A DNA stretch of 64,000 bases from assembly GCA_036937835.1 (NCBI GenBank), contig CM072877.1, forward strand, positions 20,647,501-20,711,500, given 5' to 3'. A program made the position numbers and the translations under genes. The notes beneath the pieces were generated by a model. It was given only the letters and a program-made list of their open reading frames with translations. It had not been told where the DNA came from and ran no database searches. Shown piece by piece: positions 1 to 11,996 of the stretch; within the stretch, counting starts at the first letter, position 1, and every line of letters starts with the position of its first letter. The DNA is from Pampus argenteus. Lineage: Eukaryota; Chordata; Actinopteri; Scombriformes; Stromateidae.

Positions 1-720
1 TGTGGGAAACCACCAGCTCTAGTCCCTCATCAAGTTTGAAGATCCCATCTTTAACATCCTACAGTGCAAAAAAATGTAGAAACTAGCAGATGCTTCCTAT
101 CATCTGAGTCACACATAAATAAAAATAAATCTTACTATCATGTGAAAGCAGCCGGGTTCGATTCCTGTCTCACTGAATTCAGGTGAGCTGAAACGTGAAA
201 TAGATAAATGTCAAACATACTAAAAAGGTTAAAGTTGAACCATCAATTACCTTAAAATGCATGTTAATTTAATTAATGACATACTCTTGTAATTAATCAG
301 TTTTCTATATGATGAGCAGAATACCAAGATGAGTTTTTGTCCTGTGTTCTTGATATTTCCAGTAAGACACATTATAAACACTGTAAGTTTAGTCACAAAC
401 AAAGCATTATAGATATACATTATACATTAAACTTACCCATCCAGAGCTTGAAACAGATCGAAGTCACACATCGTCTTTGGTATAAACTTTAAAAAGTAAT
501 TCCAGGTAAAAATGGAAGTCAATGAAAAGACTTTTCTCTCTGACTGAAGCGTCCTAATGACTGAATGTCAGTCAAGCGTCTCTTTATGAGCAGCAGCTCA
601 GCTTCCTGGTTCTAGCGACTCCTCCACATGCAGGCTGTGTTTCATGATGACACCATCAGACACCAGAGAGGTCTTCAACCAGCGGAGACAAAGAATTAAA
701 GGTTTAAAGTCACGTCTGAC
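1..720. other. gene-free flank
   Basis: No exon-like open frame or RNA gene recognised. A tRNA B-box-like string (GGGTTCGATTCCTG) occurs near 152-165 without a convincing A box, so it is not called as a tRNA or SINE. Confidence 0.5.
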
Positions 721-724
721 TTCA

Positions 725-2100
725 CTAGTGGAAGAAGAATTCAGATCCTTCACTTAAGTAAAAGTATTAATACAGAGCATGCAGTATTATCCGCTTGATG
801 TAGTTAAAGTACTGCAGTAACAGTACATAAGTATAGTGATCTTGATGTAGTTAAAGTACTGCAGTAACAGTACATAAGTATAGTGATCTTGATGTAGTTA
901 AAGTACTGCAGTATCAGTACATAAGTACTGTGATCTTGATGTAGTTAAAGTACTGCAGTATCAGTACATAAGTATAGTGATCTTGATGTAGTTAAAGTAC
1001 TGCAGTATCAGTACATAAGTATAGTGATCTTGATGTAGTTAAAGTACTGCAGTATCAGTACATAAGTATAGTGATCTTGATGTAGTTAAAGTACTGCAGT
1101 AACAGTACATAAGTATAGTGATCTTGATGTAGTTAAAGTACTGCAGTATCAGTACATAAGTACTGTGATCTTGATGTAGTTAAAGTACTGCAGTATCAGT
1201 ACATAAGTATAGTGATCTTGATGTAGTTAAAGTACTGCAGTAACAGTACATAAGTATAGTGATCTTGATGTAGTTAAAGTACTGCAGTATCAGTACATAA
1301 GTATAGTGATCTTGATGTAGTTAAAGTACTGCAGTAACAGTACATAAGTATAGTGATCTTGATGTAGTTAAAGTACTGCAGTATCAGTACATAAGTATAG
1401 TGATCTTGATGTAGTTAAAGTACTGCAGTATCAGTACATAAGTATAGTGATCTTGATGTAGTTAAAGTACTGCAGTAACAGTACATAAGTATAGTGATCT
1501 TGATGTAGTTAAAGTACTGCAGTAACAGTACATAAGTATAGTGATCTTGATGTAGTTAAAGTACTGCAGTATCAGTACATAAGTATAGTGATCTTGATGT
1601 AGTTAAAGTACTGCAGTATCAGTACATAAGTATAGTGATCTTGATGTAGTTAAAGTACTGCAGTAACAGTACATAAGTATAGTGATCTTGATGTAGTTAA
1701 AGTACTGCAGTAACAGTACATAAGTATAGTGATCTTGATGTAGTTAAAGTACTGCAGTAACAGTACATAAGTATAGTGATCTTGATGTAGTTAAAGTACT
1801 GCAGTATCAGTACATAAGTATAGTGATCTTGATGTAGTTAAAGTACTGCAGTATCAGTAGTGACTGATATATTATTATATATGACATCATTAGATTATTA
1901 ATACTGAAGCATCAGTGTTAGAGCAGCATGTTACTGTTGTAGCTGCTGGAGGTGGAGCTAGTTTCAACTACTTTATATGTAACTGGACTTTTGTGCTTGT
2001 GGGTTTTTTGTGATAATTTAAACTGTTTTACTGAATTTAATTGTCCTAAAGATCAACTTATATTGAGCACTGAGTATGATAAATAATAGATTGAAGGTAA
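725..2100 (+). repeat. dispersed repeat expanded by a 47-bp minisatellite
   Basis: The flanks (725-793 and 1860-2100) belong to a dispersed element seen elsewhere in this window: 40005-40165 on the minus strand matches 1862-1955 closely, and partial relatives lie at 35040-35180 and 41010-41125. Inside it, from 794 to 1860, a 47-base unit (starting cttgatgtagttaaagtact) is repeated about 22-23 times. Units differ mainly by cagtaAcag versus cagtaTcag and by tatagt versus tactgt. Confidence 0.9.
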
Positions 2101-2946
2101 AAATATGAAGAAGCAGGAATGTTGGTTATTGAGGATGTAAAAAAAGGGATCTGTACATTAACCAATAATCACTCCTGTAACTTCAACATTTTAACAACAA
2201 AGAGAATTTATAATGTTCCAGCTGAGAGACCAAAGAAACAAAAGGAAGAGGAAACAGAAAAAGCTGAAGTTGCTTGTGTTAGTGGAACTACAGCAAAGTG
2301 ATGAATGAGAATGATCCGGTCCTGATTGTCTGTTTGAGAGCAGTCAGAAGACAGCGTACCATAAATACATATTGAGCAGAAAACAGGTTTGACTTGTGCT
2401 GCAGTGAAAGTTTTTGGTCTCTTTGATCTTTTATTTCTAGTTGTGAATGTGATGCCCTCATTTCTACATCTTACCTATGACTCATTTATGGGTTATGATG
2501 GAACATGTCTAAACTAGTTTTTTTCTGTCATTTCCTGTACAAGCATTTCCAAAAAAAACCACATACGACCTGTAGCCAGTGGTTTCAACCTTTCAGTCTT
2601 TTGACGTGTGTGTAGTTGCTGAGGTTGGTGCTCTGGGATGATCATGTACCTCCTCTGTGTTTCAACAGTCCGTTTGGGGGAAATTTCTGTGTTATTTCCA
2701 AGTCATGAAGTCACAGATGTCGCTAGAAGAAGATGAAATACTCCACATATGTATGAAAAAGGGAATGTGTTCATTTTGTTTCAGCGTTTGGTCAGTTTTT
2801 ATAATGTTGCATTATATATATTTTATGTGTATTATATTACACATATAATGCATCATTTGTTAATAAAAGTTAAATAATCAACCTATATACTGATATAGTT
2901 GTCTGAAAAAAAAGTGACTGATGCAGATGTTGAGAGCGTGTGGCAG

Positions 2947-2981
2947 GAAAGTCCCACTGTGGGTAACACAGTGGGACTTTC
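2947..2981. other. perfect 15-bp stem hairpin
   Basis: gaaagtcccactgtg is followed by the 5-base loop ggtaa and its exact reverse complement. One G-T and one A-T pair extend the stem slightly. It lies in the cnnm3 3' side. It is too short for a typical pre-miRNA. Confidence 0.8.
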
Positions 2982-3683
2982 TTAATCTGAGGTCCTCTCA
3001 TACGTCTCTCATTGTATCTACGCTACCTCAGGCCCTGAATTACAAAAACAATCACATCCCGGGAAACAGAGTCATCATTCCTGCACTAAAACAAAGAAAC
3101 GTGATGGAAAACGTCATGGAAAACGTGATATTTCTGTCTGTTCATGTATTCATTAACGTGATATTTCAGTGTATAGCAAAAGAAAAAGAAAATAAAGACA
3201 ACACATTCAGAACAAGATTGAGTTTATTTCCTAAGAAACTTAATTACTGTTAAATTCAATGGAGTCTCAATGCAGCTAAAACCGGCAGCATTCCCACAAA
3301 GAAAAACTCATTTTGAGAAAGTCTATAGAAATGTGACCTGGACAGAAGGAATCGAAACTCTGGTGGTAACAGTGTTGTTGTACCTGAAAACTGAGACCAG
3401 CTACCTAAAACATACATCCTTGATTAATAATCTACCTCAGCAGTCATATATTAATACACAGCGCTCCTCTCAGTCAGTATAAGAAGCACAAAGTCATCAT
3501 CAACTTTTACATTCAGTCTTTTGATATAAAAAAAAAAGAAATTATTACAACAAAACAAAATATAAGTAAACAGCTAAAAATATTTACTCAGAATCACACA
3601 GTCAACAGTTTCTCCTGGAATATGGAAATATGCTTGAGAGTGACAACAAGAGACAGGAACGGTGCTAATGTAACACCGTAATA

Positions 3684-3996
3684 CAGCTGAGGATGAAGCT
3701 GAAGCTGAGGCTGAGGCTGAAGCTGAGGCTGAAGCTGAGGCTGAGGCTGAAGCTGAGGCTGAGGCTGAGGCTAAAGCTGAGGCTGAGGCTGAAGCTGAGG
3801 CTGAGGCTGAAGCTGAAGCTGAAACTGAAGCTGAGGCTGAAGCTGAGGCTGAAGCTGAGGCTGAGGCTGAGGCTGAAGCTGAGGCTGAAGCTGAGGCTGA
3901 GCCTGAAGCTGAGCCTGAAGCTGGGCCTGAAGCTGGGCCTGAAGCTGGGCCTGAGGCTGAGCCTGAAGCTGAGGCTGAAGCTGAAACTGAAGCTAA
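3684..3996. repeat. (GCTGAR)n hexanucleotide tract, about 310 bp
   Basis: GCTGAG and GCTGAA units, with a few GGGCCT variants near 3930-3950, run almost without interruption. Because the period is six, several frames stay open on both strands and would read as Ala-Ser, Leu-Lys or Phe-Ser repeats. These are not regarded as genes. Confidence 0.9.
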
Positions 3997-5737
3997 AGCG
4001 ACTCCTAAACAACCCTGCTGCTGCTCACAGGACGGGTTCGGATCTGCTGGATCTATCCTGGACTGTGATGGACTCTTGTTACTCCTCAGTGGTCTTATAG
4101 AGATCAAACATTGTCTCGTGCAGTAACGCACCTCGAAGTTCAGCCGACACTAATATGAGACGTGAGCATTTCAACAAAATAAAGTCTGAATCCTCCAAAC
4201 TTGGTCTCTTTTTTTCAGCACAAAAGTCATCAGTGATTCTCCAATCATAGTTTAGCATCTATAAAATCCATAACAACATCTTCATAACTACTTGTGTCAT
4301 TTTTACATGTGCTGTATAAATAAATTGACTTGACTAGCAGTTAGCGTAGCGTTTCGAGTAATAACTGCAGCTCTGTCCTGATCTTTATTTGGTTTGTACT
4401 CCAGCAATAATTAATAACACTGGATCATCCACCTTTCATTACTGATTCACCTGTCGATTATCCTCATTGATCCTGTCATTGTTTGGTCTATCAAACATTA
4501 TAATACAGTATATAAAAAGAAAAGTCCAGGTGAGATATTGACAGTCCAAAACATTCATTTTACAGTTATATAAAGAGAAAAACAGCAGCGGATGAACTGG
4601 AGCCAGAGAACTGAACGAATTGAATTACTCATATTCACTGTTGATTATTTTCTTGATCAATCTGAGATATTAAGTTTATTAGCATCGAACAAACAAGAAA
4701 ATATTCACATTTAATAAGCTGCACCTGAGAATTTTGATTTTTTTTTAGGGATTCATTTTCTGTCGATCATCTAATCAGTTAATTGATTGATTGTTGACTA
4801 ATATGTTGTACAAACAGGTCTGATTCAAGCTTACGCCAGCCTTTAACTTCAGAAGGTATTTTTGCATAGAACAAGGATTTTTCCATCAATTTCTCACCTC
4901 AAATTTGCTCTAAAAAGGACCGAATGAATGATTTCAGCAAATATCCTGTATGTGAATATTTCATTAAGATCGACTTGTCCTTAAAAACACTGATTTTGAT
5001 CCTCCACAGCTCAAAGAGACAGTCTAGTTTCCTCCTTATCATCTTTATATGTATATACATACACGAGGGAACACGGGGGGTTATTTAGAGGCCACTTCTG
5101 ACATATTCCACGTTTATACACACGCAACAATGATGACGGATGTTTAAGATGCATGTTAACCTATCGACAAACAATACGGGGAACGGAGTTAAGATGAAGA
5201 GACTGGATGCTTGTGAAATATTGTTTGTCACATACATGCACATTTACAGACAGACGGATGAAACTGGTTAAAACAGGGTAATTATTATCCATTAATCTGG
5301 CATTTATATTATCCACAAATTGATTAATCACTTTGTCTATAAAATAGTGAAAAACATTAGCGTTACCATATTTTATCTGATCAACAGTTCAAAACACAAA
5401 AATATTCAGTTTGCTGTCACGCATGACGCAGGAAAGCTTTAAATCCTCACATTTTAGAAGCTGCAACCAGCAAATATTTGGTTATTGCTTTAAAAAAAGT
5501 GACTAAATGATGATTAAAATATCAAAACAGTTGCAAAGTTTCTACAGCTGAAAACAAACAGATGTGAACACGTACTGGAATGTTAACAGAGCTCATATAT
5601 GATATATGGAGCAACACAGACAGGAAACAAACGAGGAGGTCAATATGAGAAGCACATCGAGCTCCAGCTGAAGATGACTGATGCACCACGGTTAACCTCC
5701 AGAGGTTGAAGTTACAAACGGACGGATGCTTCAGTAC

Positions 5738-5886
5738 ACGCGCACACACACACATACACACACACACACACACGTACACACACACGTACACACACACGTA
5801 CACACGCACACACACACGTACGCACACACGCACACACGTACACACACGTGTAGCTTTGGCACCTAGACTTTAAAGTTAGATTTTTA

Positions 5887-5926
<40 letters not shown>
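5738..5926. repeat. CA-rich (CACACGTA) tract and (TA)n microsatellite
   Basis: 5738-5846 is an interrupted CA tract with CGTA units. 5885-5926 is (TA)n. Open frames here encode only Cys/Val or Tyr/Ile repeats. Confidence 0.9.
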
Positions 5927-5928
<2 letters not shown>

Positions 5929-6747
5929 ATGGAAAACATATGAAGGAATGGCGATGCAGCAGATGTACAGACAACAACATCAATCACTTTCACTCCAGTC
6001 TGATCCGATAACTACGATCCAGCCACAGATGATTCATAAAACTAAAATCTGCACTTGGTTGGAACAGGGTTGGTTTGTTTGTTTGTTTGTTTAAACAGCA
6101 GGCAGACAGAACTTCATTACCCATGAGCCTCCTCTTCTGTGGAGCTCTCCTGGGCTGTACTGCCACCTGTGGAACCCGACCAATGAGAGGAGAGCTGAGG
6201 TGAGTGAGGGGATGATGATGATGACATCACAAAAGGGTTTTAAGGTGACAATGGGCAAAAACAATAAAAAACAACAATAAAAAAACACATGAAAGATGGC
6301 GCAGGAGAGACGAAGAAGAGTTTCATTTTTAACAACAACAGGTCACTTTTGCGCCACCTTATGTATTTTTTAAGGTGACATGACATCAGCCATATTGATT
6401 ATTTCATTTCAGCTTAGAGATTATCATATTAATCGATCGATTAATTATTAAGTCAGGTGAGAAACCAAGTACCCATTTAAATATCTACTTAATTCTTAAT
6501 TAAATACTCTTTTTAAAATTTGTTTTAACAAAACTTAAATGACTGGACACACCAAGAATCACAAATCAATTTTTAAAAGTATTAATCAGTCCTGTCAATG
6601 AAATAAATCAAATGGCTCGTGTCTTAATAAGAAGCTGTAGATCTCCAAGATAGACGCCAGAGGACACGTTTAAAACACAAGGTTACATCACAACGGTTGA
6701 ATCAGATGAGACATGCAGCGTCTGAGAGGACGACACGTGGACGAGGG

Positions 6748-6799
6748 CCACACACACACACACACACACACGCACGCGCACACACACACACACACACAC
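6748..6799. repeat. (CA)n microsatellite
   Basis: Interrupted CA dinucleotide run with CGCACGCG in the middle. Confidence 0.9.
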
Positions 6800-7706
6800 T
6801 AATTAAAGTAGGTAGCTGTGTGAAATGGGCTCCATTCAACCACATTATTATCCCATAACAGATAATACCTATTTCAACCCACCACTGTATGACTTCTTCT
6901 CTTCCACTGTCCCGTTCACCTTTAACTGTTAACTAATGTTCCCAACATGATTATTTCTGTAATGTCACAGGATGCAAAGCTGCATGTTCCTCGTTATATA
7001 TAAAAAAATATTTTAATACGCTTATTGCTCATTTTCATCAAGCTTTTCATAAAACGTCTTTGCCTAGACGTCGTCTGACAGGTCAGAGAAAGGAGTGATT
7101 AAGTTAAAACACTTAACAGAAGGTTTTTACTTCTAGTCCCAAAGGTAGACGCAAACAGGCGTCACTCTGAGAGCTTTTGGCCAGTTAGGAGTCATTTCAT
7201 GCTCTGAGAAGCTTGATAAATACGGTCTCTAAACTAAAGAGAAAGGAGTGACACAAAGAGTTAAAAAGCCTCACGAGCACACACTCAAACACACCTGATC
7301 CTGATACTTAGACCAGACAAGACGAGTGTCTCTTAAAGGTAAAAAAAACACCCAGAGTTGGTTTGACAAGAAGGATAAAAAGAGTCCAGTTACACATTCA
7401 GGAAGAGACATTAATTCATGGATGGGTGTGTTTGGTAAACTTTATGTACAGTCTGCGTCTATTATCATGCCACAGACGGGCTGCATGTCATTTACCTCAT
7501 GCAAGAAAATAACAATACTAACAGAAGTTCTCAATGGTATCAAAGAATGAAAAGTCTACGGGAAACTCTGGATGAGAGAAGTGAGGAGGCGTGACGGCAA
7601 GCAGGGAGGAAAGAGAGAAAGAGAAACGTGTTTTAGTTCAGCTGAAGGCAAAAGTACATTCTTAGAAATACTATAAAAGATGTTTGGAAAGCAGTATTTA
7701 AAAGTT

Positions 7707-10700
7707 TTAGTGCAAGTTCTCATCAACATGAATGTTAGTTTTGAGACCAAACCCTGCAGAACAGACAGCGTTGGGAGAAAAGCTACCTTGTTTGATGTTT
7801 CTGTCGTTGAGCAGCTTGGTCTGACTGTTGGGCAGGATCTTAATCTCAGGAGGATCTGGACTCTGACCGACGCGGGACGCCGTGAGAGCATTCAAATACT
7901 GAAGACGTGTCACCTACAAGACAAAAGTATTCTGTAACACAACTTTGGTTCATACTTAAAATACATCCATGTGAAAGACTGACAGCATGTCCATCACCCC
8001 ACCCCCCAACACACACACACACACACACACACACCCTGATGAGCTGCAGGTCAGTCAGAGCTCGGACGGTGTAGTCGGGACAGTAGCTGGACGGGCTCGT
8101 AGCATCTGCTGACTCAAAGGGATCCCTGGGAGAGTGACGCTGGGTCGACACTGGAGACTGGTGCACTGTAATCACACACACACACACACAGTGAAAATAT
8201 AGAATAATATTTTACAATGAAGACGGAGTACATGTGTGTGAATGAGAGAGACCGGAGTGGAAGAGTTACAGGGAGAAGACATAAAGAAGGTGGAGGATTT
8301 TAAATATTTAGGGTCAACAGTACAGATCAATGGAGAGTGTGAAAAAGAGGTGAAGAAGTGTGTGCAGGCAGGTTGGAACAGGTGGAGAAAAGTGTCAGGT
8401 GTGATGTGTGATAGAAGAGTTTCAGCTGAAATGAAAGGAAAGATGTACAAAACTGTGGTGAGACCAGCGATGTTGTTTGGTCTAGAGACAGTAACACTGA
8501 GGAAAAGACAGGAGGCAGAGCTGGAGGTAGCAGAGATGAAGATGCTGAGGTTCTCTTTGGGAGTGACCAGGATGGATAGGATCATGAGTACATCAGAGGG
8601 ACAGCACATGTTAGAGGGTTTGGAGATAAAGTCAGAGAGGCCAGACTGCTGGATGCTGAGGTCTGTCAGGCAGGAGGTCTAGAGGAAGACCAAAGAGGAG
8701 ATATATGGATGTAGTGAAAGAGGACATGAAGGTAGCTGGTGTGAGAGAAGAGGATACAGAAGACAGGGTTAGATGGAGAAGAAGATCCTGCAGTTCTCTA
8801 TCTCACCTGAAGATGGCAGCGTTAGCGCAGACACACCATAGTATGTAAACGCCCCGTTCTCAAACTTCAGCCCCTCTTTGCCGATCTCCACCTCCACACG
8901 ACCCTGAGAACAAACAAACACACTTCAGTGTTACTTTTTTCTTGTTAAGCGTTTTACTTCCTGTCTAGTAAAACGATCCTTCTTCCTTCACCTGTAGCAG
9001 CAGGATGAAGTAGTCCACCGGGTGGTTGCGTGTGTACAGGTAGTGGCCTGGGCTTAGCCGGTTGCTGTTGTCAAAGTGCACTTCCTGGTTGACACTGGGG
9101 TGACGGAGCAGGTGGAACAGGACCTTCTCCGATACGCGTCCAGGGCTGAAGTGCTCCACTTCTACAAGGGGTCAGAGGTCACAGTGAAATACAACAGTAA
9201 CACAATCATTACATGTGCTGTGTTAAACTGTGTTGTACTGGTTTATTTAGTGAGCTACACAGTCAACCATAACCTCCGTCTGTCACATCTACAGGCCAAG
9301 GTTTGGTTTCAGATGGATGAAGATGAGATAATATTGTAAATCTCTGTATTAGAACCAAACTGTGAAGGACTTTTGACTGATGTGAAATTCAGTTTAACCT
9401 TTTGAGCAAAAACATAAAATAGATGTGTATAATTATTATATTAATATTAATAATCTAAAAAGGGGTCTAATTAAGTATTTCTGCTCCTGTGAATGGTGCT
9501 AAATTTACTGCCAGATGTAGCCAAGAGCACTCACTTCTAAAACATTAGAAGAAGAGTAGTGATAGTATAGTATAGTATGGTATGGTATGGTATGGTATGG
9601 TATAGTATAGTATGGTATGGTATGGTATAGTATGGTATAGTATGGTATAGTATGGTGTGGTGTGGTGTGGTGTGGTGTGGTGTGGTATAGTATAGTATAG
9701 TATAGTATAGTATAGTATAGTATAGTATAGTATGGTATGGTATGGTATGGTATGGTATGGTATGGACATAACTTCCAGATTTGCATGATGTAAACAACAA
9801 ACATGGCGACTCTGGAGCAGGTTAGGATCTCGCTCATTCTGAGGTCACACACATCATAGTTTACAGCATACAGCCTCAACAACTTAAAGCAATGAGGAGG
9901 GAGGCTTGTATGAAGCCTGAGACGCTTTAAGTACTTTTATATCAGCTCAGATCTTTATCACACACACACACCTCTGGACAGGAAGCGGTGTGTAGCCAGC
10001 AGGAGTTGAGGTGAGGTGCGGATCTTGGGTTCTCCTTCTGGAGGCTTGAAAAGAGAAAACTCCTCGTGGACGCCGCGAGGCTCCAGAGGAATCTCCAGAG
10101 GAGCGACAGGACGCTTCAGCTTCCTGTCCACTACAGGAGGACGAAAGATGAAAAACATGAAAGAAGAAAAGAAGCTCTTCATGATGGCAGAAAACCTAAA
10201 TCATGTGTAATATAACCTGTAACAGGCAACGTGACGGCATTTATGTGCAACCCAACATGAAAATAACAATATATGGCAGCTTCAGAAGGTAATTAACGTC
10301 TCACTTGCTGAACTAATTATCACATTTACTTACAGTAACCGTCAGATTCATCCAGGATCTCTGATTTGATGATCTCCTCGATGACGTCCTCCAAGGTGAC
10401 CAATCCCAGCACCTCGTAGAAAGGATCGCCCTCCCCCTCGTTGTTCACCTTGTGGACGATGGCCATGTGAGAGTTGCCTGACAGGAGGGGGGAAGGTCAA
10501 AGGTCAATATATGTATTATATTATTATTATATACATATTTTCCTCTGATGGATGCAGCTGTGCAGATAGATAGATTGAGCCGTGGTGTTAGTATAGTAGC
10601 AAACAAACAGAGAGACTTTAAAAAGAGTTCTACTGGACTTGACTCATTAGGATTTTTCCTAATTTGAGTGAACTGACTCTTTAATCAGACCTGATGCATG

Positions 10701-11842
10701 CTGTTCATTGAGATCACTGTAAGGTTTTAACAGAGGAAATAAATCCACAGCAAGCAGCCTCTGCTTCAATACTTTGTGTGAGTTTCAAGCTGTCAGATAT
10801 GAGTGAGGACCTTTCTTGAACTCCTCCAACATGGCGTCCAGTTTGGTGTCGTTGAAGACGAAGTGCAGCGGGTGATTGTAGAACTTGGTGATGGTCGTCA
10901 TGGGGGTGCAGTCGTCTGGATCTACCAGAGCCAAGTCTTTCACATAAAGGATTTCCACAATGTTGGACCTGGAGAATCAAACACATGTTGATGTATAAAG
11001 CTGTCTCTAATGTACGTTATTATAGGTGTGAACATCCGAGCGCCGCACAACAGTTACACTTGAACTTCCTTAAGTTCTTCTGGGAATAAAGATTTCATTG
11101 AGGAAAAACAATGATTAATCGATAATTGGTTGTTAATTTTTCAGACTATCGATTAAATTAAATGTCCATCGCTATTATGGACAGTTTAAACAGTGAACTG
11201 CTTGTGTTACTTTATAATATGATATTTATGCTACAACAAAAGATTTATTTAATTATTACTTGTTTGGTCTATAAAATGTCCCAAATCCCCAAAAACCGAA
11301 CGTCCAACCTAAAAGTCTTGTTTTGTCCCGACAGCGATTCTGTTTATGATCACAGATATGACGCAGACATGTAAGAAGCTGGAACCAGAGAACTGCTAAA
11401 CTTTGACTCGTGACTCCTTAAAACAAAGCAATGTTGCAATACTTGTCACATACATACAGCAACCATATAGGTTAATTAAAAGTGAATAAATTAGTGTGAA
11501 ACTAAATCAATTAGTCTATTAATGGATCGACAGGAAATTAATCTGCAACCGTTTGCTGGTTCCAGCTTCTCAAATGTGAAAACTGGTTGCTTTTCTTTGT
11601 CTATTAAGATATTAAAATGAATATGATGTTTTCAACGTTTTATTGGACAAACTCGGGCTCTTGAAAAAACGTGATTTTTCACTATTTTCTCAAATTTAAT
11701 GAGCAAAATGATTTATTGAATTAAAAGAGAAAATGCCCTGAAGATTCACTGATTAAACACTGGTTTAAATACAGGTTACTGTGTATTCAATGTGTATGTG
11801 TAACCTCATGTTTTAACAGTTTTATTATGTGTGTGTGTGTGT

Positions 11843-11916
<74 letters not shown>

Positions 11917-11961
11917 ATGTGTCTGTGTGTGTGTGTGTGTATATGTGTGTGTATATGTGTA

Positions 11962-11996
<35 letters not shown>

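Larger units (their letters stand above)
2101..7706. other. cnnm3 3' side: probable 3' UTR then intergenic
   Basis: No coding exon was found. On the minus strand this lies 3' of the cnnm3 stop, so part is likely 3' UTR. A minus-strand AATAAA followed by GT-rich sequence (plus-strand position about 3217-3222) and another near 4384 are candidate poly(A) signals; neither can be confirmed. The stretch also holds the hairpin at 2947, the hexamer tract at 3684, CA/TA microsatellites, and fragments of the dispersed repeat with TTAATCGATTAAT-like cores near 4600-4810, 5280-5500 and 6420-6560. Confidence 0.45.

Noticed and set aside
150..170. tRNA or SINE from a B-box-like string
   Set aside because: No matching A box at the right distance and no cloverleaf.
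794..1860. CRISPR-like array
   Set aside because: Units are contiguous 47-mers with no unique spacers, in a vertebrate genome context; it is a minisatellite. The same holds for 63600-63874.
3574..4131. 185-codon minus-strand frame of Ala-Ser repeats (and the antisense Leu-Lys frame)
   Set aside because: Produced by the period-six GCTGAR tract, which leaves several frames open on both strands; no domain or gene context.
8242..8682. 146-codon plus-strand frame as a host gene
   Set aside because: It matches the C-terminal part of a non-LTR retrotransposon, with decayed continuation.
9505..9882. Minus-strand frames of Tyr-His-Thr-Ile-Pro repeats
   Set aside because: By-product of the TATGG/TATAG tract.
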